The translations under genes were made by a program, and so were the position numbers. A stretch of DNA of 36,223 nt from Candidatus Woesearchaeota archaeon (GTDB lineage: Archaea > Nanobdellota > Nanobdellia > Woesearchaeales > UBA10216), in NCBI GenBank assembly GCA_016180105.1, contig JACPBZ010000004.1, forward strand, positions 1-36,223. The letters are read 5' to 3'. The number at the start of each line of letters is the position of its first letter. Within the stretch, counting starts at the first letter, position 1. This document shows, piece by piece, positions 31,641-36,223 of this stretch. Below the pieces are notes generated by a model, which had not been told where the DNA came from, made no database searches, and worked only from the letters and a program-made list of their open reading frames with translations.

Positions 31641-31735
31641 GGGCTCGTGATCTAGTGGTTATGATGCTTCCTTGACGTGGAAGATGTCCCCAGTTCGAAA
31701 CGGCCTGGATGGCTTCGAAAGTCTGGGCGAGCCCA
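31641..31735 (+). tRNA. tRNA-Val(GAC) with 22-nt T-loop intron
   Basis: Acceptor GGGCTCG/CGAGCCC, anticodon stem CTTCC/GGAAG with loop TTGACGT (anticodon GAC at 31674-31676), T-stem CCCAG (31689-31693)/CTGGG (31723-31727), discriminator A 31735. The T-loop is 29 nt instead of 7. A bulge-helix-loop fold explains it: TTCG (31694-31697) pairs with CGAA (31716-31719), with 3-nt bulges AAA (31698-31700) and AGT (31720-31722). Cutting after the second bulge base removes 31700-31721 and leaves TTCGAAT, the standard T-loop. The intron sits at position 59/60, a non-canonical archaeal site. Confidence 0.92.
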
Positions 31736-31754
31736 TTTATCTTCACATTCAAAA

Positions 31755-31782
31755 GCTTTATATTTAGGGCAGCCTTTAAAAG
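31755..31782 (+). promoter_or_regulatory. TATA candidates for the AI-2E-family transporter
   Basis: GCTTTATATTTAG (31755-31767) and GCCTTTAAAAG (31772-31782). The second is centred about 25 bases before TTG 31802 and would give a leaderless mRNA. Confidence 0.45.
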
Positions 31783-31801
31783 ATAACCTTGGTATCATAA
31801 A

Positions 31802-32914
31802 TTGGCAAGGACTGCAAGAAACAACTCAAGGCCCAGGGCTTCACGGGGTGGGAACATCAAGGTAACTATTCGCTATTCGGTTTTGCTCATAGTCTTGTTC
31901 GGATTCCTGAGCGCCCTGATTCTAAGCTCGATATTCAGGACAGTTCTTGCCGGCCTTGTGCTGAGCTATGTATTTTATCCTATTTACAAGAGGCTTTATG
32001 CAAGGCTTAGGATGAAGACTGTCTCGGCGCTGATAATGACGGTTGGCGTGATGCTGCTTCTGACCATACCCGCTTTCTTGGTGATAAACAAGCTTTCAAC
32101 AGAAGCCTCTGTTGGGTTTGTTGTGGTCAAGCAGTATCTTGAGTCTGGAGGCAAGGGAATTGAATGCGAAGGCAGCGTGCTTTGCGGGCTCCTTCCACAC
32201 AACCTGAAGGATGCAAGCCCCCAGGTCAAGGCCCTCCTCACCAACACTCTCGGGAAGGGCACGGAGTTCATAGTTACCAGGACCACTCGGGCAATCCTGG
32301 CACTGCCGGGAATCGTGCTCAATCTTTTCATTGTCTTTTTCCTGATGTATTACCTGCTCAAGGACGGGGCGGTGTTTGTTGACAGGATAAAAAAGAGCCT
32401 TCCCCTCAGGAAGCAGAGGCAGGATGCGCTGATTGAGCAATTCAACCAGGTCTCGTCAGCAGTCATTTACGGGACTGTGGTCATCGCTATTCTTCAGGGC
32501 GTCCTGGCTGGCATTGGCTTTTACCTGTTTGGCGTGCCTTCGCCAGTGATATGGGGCGTGGTTACCCTGATTGTCTCCCTTGTTCCATTCCTGGGGCCCT
32601 TTATCATATGGCTCCCGGCCTCGCTTGTGCTAATAATCACAGGCTATTATGCGGGAGACAACTTCACCTTGCTGAGGGGCGTAGGCCTCTTTCTCTACGG
32701 CCTTCTTCTTGTTAGTGGCATCGACAATGTTCTCAAGCCAAGGATAATTGCAAGGAAGGCAAACATCCACCCGGGTTTGGTACTCATTGGCATCATTGGA
32801 GGGATAAATCTGTTTGGCATTGTCGGGCTGGTCGTTGGCCCTGTGATAATTGCCATGCTCAAGACGGCCTTTGAAGCCTATCTTCAGGAAAAGCCCGCGG
32901 CAGAAACAGTCTGA
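31802..32914 (+). CDS. AI-2E/PerM-family membrane permease
   Basis: 370 aa with a TTG start (MARTARNNS..., basic N-terminus). It has the AI-2E transporter family layout. Two N-terminal helices (about 25-60) with VLSYVFYPIYKRLY are followed by a third helix (75-95) and an extracytoplasmic loop with a Cys pair (IECEGSVLCGLLP). Helix FLMYYLLKDG, an amphipathic hairpin (RKQRQDALIEQFNQVSSAVI), and then four C-terminal helices come next, including LVPFLGPFIIWLPASLVL and the signature VLKPRIIARKANIHPGLVLIG. The family exports small molecules or acts as a proton-coupled antiporter in different organisms; 'AI-2' in the name should not be taken as the substrate. Its stop TGA abuts the stop of the converging gene with no spacer. 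Confidence 0.92.
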   Translation: MARTARNNSRPRASRGGNIKVTIRYSVLLIVLFGFLSALILSSIFRTVLAGLVLSYVFYPIYKRLYARLRMKTVSALIMTVGVMLLLTIPAFLVINKLSTEASVGFVVVKQYLESGGKGIECEGSVLCGLLPHNLKDASPQVKALLTNTLGKGTEFIVTRTTRAILALPGIVLNLFIVFFLMYYLLKDGAVFVDRIKKSLPLRKQRQDALIEQFNQVSSAVIYGTVVIAILQGVLAGIGFYLFGVPSPVIWGVVTLIVSLVPFLGPFIIWLPASLVLIITGYYAGDNFTLLRGVGLFLYGLLLVSGIDNVLKPRIIARKANIHPGLVLIGIIGGINLFGIVGLVVGPVIIAMLKTAFEAYLQEKPAAETV

Positions 32915-33706
32915 TTAAGCTGATTGGTTTTGCTTTGCCTGCCTTACCCTGTCGAAGCAGTTCTTGTTAAGGTTTGCCGGTATCCTGTTGCACAGGGACT
33001 CATCGCCGGTCGCAACCGCGACTCTGTGGTAGCACGTCCATCTCGTGGCTGGCTCGATTATTTCAGCGCACAGAAGCTTGTCATTTGTCTCTGTCCCCAG
33101 TTCGAGGTAACATCGGTCCCTTTTTTCATCATCTGTTATGTAGGCGCAGGCCGGGCCTGATCTCGCATTTTTTGCCAGCGCAGCGTAACAGTCCGCCCTG
33201 CCGTTTTCGCTGCTTATTTTGGCGCACGGCTCAGGCTTCTGAGTGACTATTGCCATCTGGCTGTAGCAGTACGTCTTCCATCCCGCATCTTCAATGTTCT
33301 CGCAAAGCGGCAGCTCTGCTTTCTTCACGGCAAGCTCGGCAACGCAATATCCTCTCGTCTTGAGGTTAAGAAGCTCAAAGCAGGCTGTCTTGTCGTTTGC
33401 CTCCACTGCCAGCTTTGCGTAGCACGTCTCGCTTATTGATGTGGAGTTGAAAACCTTGCCGCAAAAGTAAGTCTTGTTGGTCTCGAAGGCCAGGTCGCGG
33501 TAGCAGTTGTTTCTCTCAGCAAGGCCATTCGCGTCCTTGCACACGTCCAGCCTTTCAAGCTGGCGGTTGAATGGCCCTTTCTCTATCTGCCCGCCAAGCC
33601 TCGTGACTGCAAGGATTATGGCAACAACAATGGCCAGTGCTATGAGCACTGACGTCTTGCTAAACGTCCTCTTAAGCCAAGTTACCTTCACTTTTGCATC
33701 CGCCAT
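32915..33706 (-). CDS. Membrane-anchored cysteine-repeat protein
   Basis: 263 aa. Residues 18-37 are an N-terminal helix (TSVLIALAIVVAIILAVTRL), putting the rest outside or, less likely, inside the cell. Residues about 52-255 consist of seven or so repeats of 27-32 aa, each with a paired Cys pattern C-(x)8-14-C-Y-x2-L-A: NNCYRDLAFET, ETCYAKLAVEA, GYCVAELAVKK, TYCYSQMAIVT, ADCYAALAKNA, DRCYLELGTET, WTCYHRVAVAT. The units look like helix pairs stapled by disulfides, a solenoid of the type seen in other archaeal surface proteins. Function unknown. A TATA box lies 29 bases upstream (leaderless). Confidence 0.82.
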   Translation of the reverse strand: MADAKVKVTWLKRTFSKTSVLIALAIVVAIILAVTRLGGQIEKGPFNRQLERLDVCKDANGLAERNNCYRDLAFETNKTYFCGKVFNSTSISETCYAKLAVEANDKTACFELLNLKTRGYCVAELAVKKAELPLCENIEDAGWKTYCYSQMAIVTQKPEPCAKISSENGRADCYAALAKNARSGPACAYITDDEKRDRCYLELGTETNDKLLCAEIIEPATRWTCYHRVAVATGDESLCNRIPANLNKNCFDRVRQAKQNQSA

Positions 33707-33728
33707 AGTTGCACTTGAAGCTTAAAAT

Positions 33729-33741
33729 TACTATAAAAAGG
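33729..33741 (-). promoter_or_regulatory. TATA box of the cysteine-repeat gene
   Basis: The minus strand reads CCTTTTTATAGTA, centred 29 bases before ATG 33706. Confidence 0.55.
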
Positions 33742-33749
33742 TTATGAAT

Positions 33750-33807
33750 GAAGAACGCCGGGACAGGGAATCCTGCTTAATAGGCTAAATTCCGTCATTT
33801 CTTCTGA
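33750..33807 (+). repeat. Degenerate third copy of the abiE-flanking repeat
   Basis: GAAGAACGCCGGGACAGG (33750-33767) is identical to 36051-36068, and TTCTTCTGA (33799-33807) matches the other end of the repeat core at nearly the same spacing (53 versus 54 bases). The middle is diverged. Confidence 0.6.
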
Positions 33808-33825
33808 ACCTCCTTCTTGTTTTCA

Positions 33826-34092
33826 TTATTCGGCTTTCAAAAACTCATCAATGTACTGCATAATCTTTTCTTTCAGTTCAAGGTTGATTGAAACCTGTTT
33901 TCCATAGCCGGTCTTTTTCAGGTGCAGTATGCCTTCTTTTATCAACTCCTGCGACATGTTTTTTGCCCTACCACGCAACTCTGAAGGGAACCCTTTTGCT
34001 AAGTTGTCAAGTGCTGTATGACTGTGCTCAAACTTTCCCTTGCGGGCAAGCTTGTGCAATATTTTCCCCTTCATCCAGCCATCAGTCAACAT
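33826..34092 (-). CDS. Small winged-helix-like protein
   Basis: 88 aa from ATG 34092 (in-frame ATG 34074, MKGKIL, is possible). The sequence reads as a compact HTH: KILHKLARKG (helix 1), SHTALDNLAKGFP, RAKNMSQELIKEGILHLKKT (helices 2-3 with recognition-like positions) and GYGKQVSINLELKEKIMQYI (wing and last helix). It lacks a sensor domain. It is divergent from another winged-helix gene 65 bases away, so the two may control each other's shared promoter region. A DNA-binding role is likely; the regulon is unknown. Confidence 0.75.
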   Translation of the reverse strand: MLTDGWMKGKILHKLARKGKFEHSHTALDNLAKGFPSELRGRAKNMSQELIKEGILHLKKTGYGKQVSINLELKEKIMQYIDEFLKAE

Positions 34093-34107
34093 TAAAAGTC
34101 CACTGAA

Positions 34108-34138
34108 ATATACTTTGAATGATAATATTTATATACTT
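34108..34138. promoter_or_regulatory. Divergent promoter region of the winged-helix pair
   Basis: ATATTTATATACTTTCC (plus, about 34125-34141) fits a TATA box for ATG 34158. Minus-strand AGTATATTTCA (about 34107-34117) fits ATG 34092. Both genes would be leaderless or nearly so. Confidence 0.45.
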
Positions 34139-34157
34139 TCCTATTTCGGTTGTTCAT

Positions 34158-34487
34158 ATGGAAAAGTCGCTATTGCTTAACATAACAGGGAATACACCCC
34201 TGTTCAAGATAATTGATTTTCTTCTGGACAATAAGGGCATGGACTTCAGCAAGTCTGACATTGCCAGGGGCGCTGAAATATCGCGAGCTTCATTGTTCAA
34301 CTACTGGGAGGAAATAGAGAAGCACGGCATCGTAAGAGTAACGAGAAGCTTTGGCAAAACAAGACTTTACACTCTAAACAGCAAAAATCCTGTTACGCAA
34401 AAAATAATTGAGCTGGAAAGAACGCTGATTGCAGAAGCCATAGAGAAGGCTTCAAGCAAAAAGAGAGTGCTTGTAATAGAAAGTTGA
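34158..34487 (+). CDS. Winged-helix transcription regulator
   Basis: 109 aa from ATG 34158 (MEKSLLLNITG). The longer frame from 34119 would begin before the expected start of transcription. A classic archaeal winged helix: TPLFKIIDFLLDNKG (helix 1), FSKSDIARGAEIS (helix 2), SRASLFNYWEEIEKHGIV (recognition helix and turn), RVTRSFGKTRLYTLN (wing), then a C-terminal helix (QKIIELERTLIAEAIEKASS) suited to dimerisation. This domain order is common among archaeal single-domain regulators. Its divergent partner is the 33826-34092 gene. Confidence 0.85.
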   Translation: MEKSLLLNITGNTPLFKIIDFLLDNKGMDFSKSDIARGAEISRASLFNYWEEIEKHGIVRVTRSFGKTRLYTLNSKNPVTQKIIELERTLIAEAIEKASSKKRVLVIES

Positions 34488-34627
34488 ATAATGTCTGGCT
34501 ACTGAATTCCGCACGGTAAATCGGACACTTGGTGTTATTGTTTTACTTTTTTACGTTAACTTGCAACGCAAAACGAGCCATTCAACTGTTTTTGCCTTCC
34601 AAAGAGCAATCTGACTTGGTAGAATAG

Positions 34628-34719
34628 ACGCCGGGACAGGACGGCACTCTTGAAAGACGGGTCCGACACTGCTTCTTCTGACATACCGTGTCGGAGAAAG
34701 GATTTATAATGCTTGTCGT
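34628..34719 (+). repeat. 92-bp direct repeat, left copy flanking abiE
   Basis: 86 of 92 positions match 36056-36147; the first 54 are identical. It contains a hairpin GCCG-8 nt-CGGC and a stem TCCGACAC...GTGTCGGA. The last 16 bases overlap the 3' end of the toxin gene. The stretch from 34488 to 34627 to its left holds nothing recognisable. Confidence 0.88.
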
Positions 34720-35504
34720 CGCTGTTGCTCTTTTTCCGCCTCTTTCACTTCTTTCAGCTTGAAATGCCTGGCCAGCGTCCTCATTACTTCCACGAATGGC
34801 ACTTCATTAGCTAGTAGCGGTATCATGTCCCTGTCCCACCTGATCTTGAGCTTGTCTGCCTTGCTGAACATTCTGGGAATGTTGAATTCTACTCTGGACT
34901 GCTTGCATTTCTGCTTTACCAGCTCAAGATTGATTGGCAAGCCCGCTTTAATGATTGTGTAGACATCGTAGTGGTCACGAGGTCTGTTCCTGCCCACAGT
35001 GGCAGCTACTTTTTCTGCGAACATCTCGTCTCGTGCCAAAGTATTGACTGAAAAGGTCGGAATGTACTCAGCATAAAAATGTTTAATCTTATGTCGTTCA
35101 GGCTTAAGGAGGATCTTGGCTCGCTTGTTTAGGTCTATGAATACTGTGCCTTCCTCGTCGCCGAAGCCCTTGTAATGAATGACTAGACGGGTGAATCCTT
35201 CAACATCTTTATCCTTGGTGATGCTGGTTGCAAATTGACTGGCTTTTATTGTTTCAGTTATCTTTCTTTTTGCCTCTTCCATTTCTATTGCGACAGTGTA
35301 GTCAATATCTTCACTTAATCTACTATGGTCGAGGAATATTTTTTGCAGGGCGGTTCCTCCTTTGAAATACAAGCCATCAATATCTTTGCACAAGTATAGA
35401 AACGCGGTCACATAATAATCTTTGGTGAGTAAGATATTGTTAAATGGGTGCTGCGACGCAATATCTGCAAATTCTCTGGGGCTTATCTTGTTGATTTCAG
35501 CCAT
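34704..35504 (-). CDS. abiEii: AbiEii-type nucleotidyltransferase toxin
   Basis: 266 aa. The diagnostic AbiEii/AbiGii nucleotidyltransferase motifs are present: GLYFKGGTALQKIF (G-G-T box) followed by RLSEDIDYTV (D-x-D metal site, about residues 62-68). Further on are VDVEGFTRLVIHYKG/FIDLNKRAK and LARDEMFAEKVAATVGRNRPRDHYDVY, the conserved E-K and R-D-x-x-D region of this family. In bacteria AbiEii is a GTP-preferring nucleotidyltransferase toxin (some relatives modify tRNA acceptor ends) that causes growth arrest in type IV toxin-antitoxin and abortive-infection systems. The start lies inside the antitoxin gene (22-base overlap), so translation is coupled. Confidence 0.9.
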   Translation of the reverse strand: MAEINKISPREFADIASQHPFNNILLTKDYYVTAFLYLCKDIDGLYFKGGTALQKIFLDHSRLSEDIDYTVAIEMEEAKRKITETIKASQFATSITKDKDVEGFTRLVIHYKGFGDEEGTVFIDLNKRAKILLKPERHKIKHFYAEYIPTFSVNTLARDEMFAEKVAATVGRNRPRDHYDVYTIIKAGLPINLELVKQKCKQSRVEFNIPRMFSKADKLKIRWDRDMIPLLANEVPFVEVMRTLARHFKLKEVKEAEKEQQRRQAL

Positions 35505-35983
35505 TTTTTAGCATCCTCTTTTTTCTCAATCCGAAATGAGTGATTGCCTATTCGTCCCACAACAACACTGCTTACCCTTCTTTTAGTGCTCCTATGAAAC
35601 ACGATACGCGTATTGAGCACTCTCAAAACACCTTGCCGTTTTGTAGTATAAACATCAATTTGCATCGGGATTTGATCGGTCATATGCCAGTAGTTGGCTG
35701 CCGCCCATCCACCGATGACGTAATCCTTACCACCACACGCTTCATCTGCCAAAATGAAGGAATGTTCAGCCCAGCTTCCAGATTTTGCTTTTGTAGTTAT
35801 CAGGTAGTACCTGTCTCGGTTTAGCTTTACAATTCGTTTCTTTTTCAACAAATGTTTGACAAAATTGTAACGCTGAGTTTTGCTTTTTGCAAACCTATCT
35901 ACTTCTGATGATGAAAAAAAGTACTTGTCATAAAACTCAAGCCACGAAACAATTTCCATTTCCTTCTTCGACAGGCCTTCCAT
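35483..35983 (-). CDS. abiEi: AbiEi-type antitoxin/regulator
   Basis: 166 aa. Residues 1-62 are a winged helix (KKEMEIVSWLEFYDKYFFSS, KTQRYNFVKHLLKKKRIVKL, RYYLI). Residues about 75-160 are the AbiEi C-terminal domain: HSFILADEACGGKDYVIGGW, AANYWHMTDQIPMQIDVYTT and RIVFHRSTKRR. AbiEi antitoxins silence their own promoter through the N-terminal domain and counter AbiEii through the C-terminal one, without stable toxin binding (type IV). First gene of the abiE pair; its promoter carries a candidate inverted-repeat operator at 35997-36015. Confidence 0.88.
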   Translation of the reverse strand: MEGLSKKEMEIVSWLEFYDKYFFSSSEVDRFAKSKTQRYNFVKHLLKKKRIVKLNRDRYYLITTKAKSGSWAEHSFILADEACGGKDYVIGGWAAANYWHMTDQIPMQIDVYTTKRQGVLRVLNTRIVFHRSTKRRVSSVVVGRIGNHSFRIEKKEDAKKWLKSTR

Positions 35984-35996
35984 TTTATAACACCAA

Positions 35997-36015
35997 TTAG
36001 TAAGATATTAACTAA
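35997..36015. promoter_or_regulatory. Candidate AbiEi operator
   Basis: TTAGT...ACTAA inverted repeat with 9 bases between arms, located between the TATA box (36028-36039) and ATG 35983, where AbiEi-type autoregulation would be expected. Confidence 0.4.
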
Positions 36016-36027
36016 CTGATGTTACAA

Positions 36028-36039
36028 CTATATAAAGTT
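36028..36039 (-). promoter_or_regulatory. TATA box of the abiE operon
   Basis: The minus strand reads ACTTTATATAGT. RNA would start near 36006, leaving a leader of about 23 nt. Confidence 0.55.
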
Positions 36040-36055
36040 TCTGTTTTTAAGAAGA

Positions 36056-36147
36056 ACGCCGGGACAGGACGGCACTCTTGAAAGACGGGTCCGACACTGC
36101 TTCTTCTGATATACACTGTCGGAGAAAGGATATAAAAAGCTTGTCGT
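36056..36147 (+). repeat. 92-bp direct repeat, right copy flanking abiE
   Basis: Same orientation as 34628-34719, starting 1428 bp further right. The TCCGACA/TGTCGGA stem is kept at 7 bp. On the minus strand, TTTTTATATCC near the end could be a TATA box reading through the repeat. The last 76 bases of the window after it hold nothing recognisable. Confidence 0.88.
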
Positions 36148-36223
36148 GAATTCGGTTAATTTCGCTTATTTTCTTTCAAATTTTCCAAGCTAAAAGTTTT
36201 TTGTTGCTAACGAACAGCTTTCG

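Noticed and set aside
31694-31722. Damaged (pseudogene) tRNA-Val because of a 29-nt T-loop
   Set aside because: All stems are intact and the bulge-helix fold predicts precise removal of 22 nt to give a standard T-loop.
34488-36223. CRISPR array suggested by repeated 92-bp units
   Set aside because: Only two full copies 1.4 kb apart, with genes between; no regular short repeat-spacer pattern and no cas genes in the window.

Overview
This window reads as archaeal chromosome. TATA-like boxes sit about 25-30 bases upstream of many genes that are leaderless or nearly so. Other genes use strong GGAGGTG-type ribosome sites with GTG and TTG starts. Two tRNA genes carry introns that fit the archaeal bulge-helix splicing rule. 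Archaeal-style small zinc-finger, winged-helix and cysteine-repeat proteins are present. A DPANN or euryarchaeal-type host is plausible, but the sequence alone does not fix the lineage.

Layout. (1) 1-4790, minus: a giant secreted subtilisin-like protein running off the left edge. Its AT-richer C-terminal third has a hydrophobic pre-toxin-like patch and an HEATH zinc-protease motif. (2) 4975-8051: a membrane-anchored surface protein, a coiled-coil protein preceded by two palindromic operator-like repeats, and an unknown leaderless gene. (3) 8089-12294: a Rieske ferredoxin, intron-bearing tRNA-Leu followed after 3 nt by an SRA-HNH modification-dependent nuclease, three C2H2 zinc-finger microproteins, a dihydrolipoamide-dehydrogenase-like flavoprotein, a DUF192 protein, tRNA-Thr with an unusual elbow, and two small membrane proteins. 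(4) 12548-30766, plus: an 18-kb, seven-gene, tightly overlapping operon for a surface polysaccharide. (5) 30794-33706: a DUF2795 protein, a small membrane protein, tRNA-Val with a T-loop intron, an AI-2E-family transporter and a cysteine-repeat membrane protein. (6) 33750-36147: two divergent winged-helix genes and an AbiE toxin-antitoxin pair bracketed by a 92-bp direct repeat.

The operon is the main attraction. It encodes, in order: a dolichol-phosphate-mannose-synthase-like GT2; a GtrA flippase domain fused to a GH9 cellulase-like ectodomain; a cellulose-synthase-like GT2 (D, DxD, TED and QxxRW motifs); a multi-pass GT-C-like membrane protein; a membrane-anchored GH8-like hydrolase (the family of BcsZ); a secreted glucose/sorbosone-dehydrogenase-like protein; and a second secreted GH9-like protein. 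Together these look like a self-contained system that makes, exports, trims and possibly oxidises or binds an extracellular glycan. It resembles bacterial cellulose (bcs) operons in logic but has its own architecture. The product is unknown, and the GH9 domains appear to lack the usual DAGD catalytic-base motif.

The edges of the window look accessory: a toxin-like C-terminus, a type IV-like restriction nuclease and an AbiE system.
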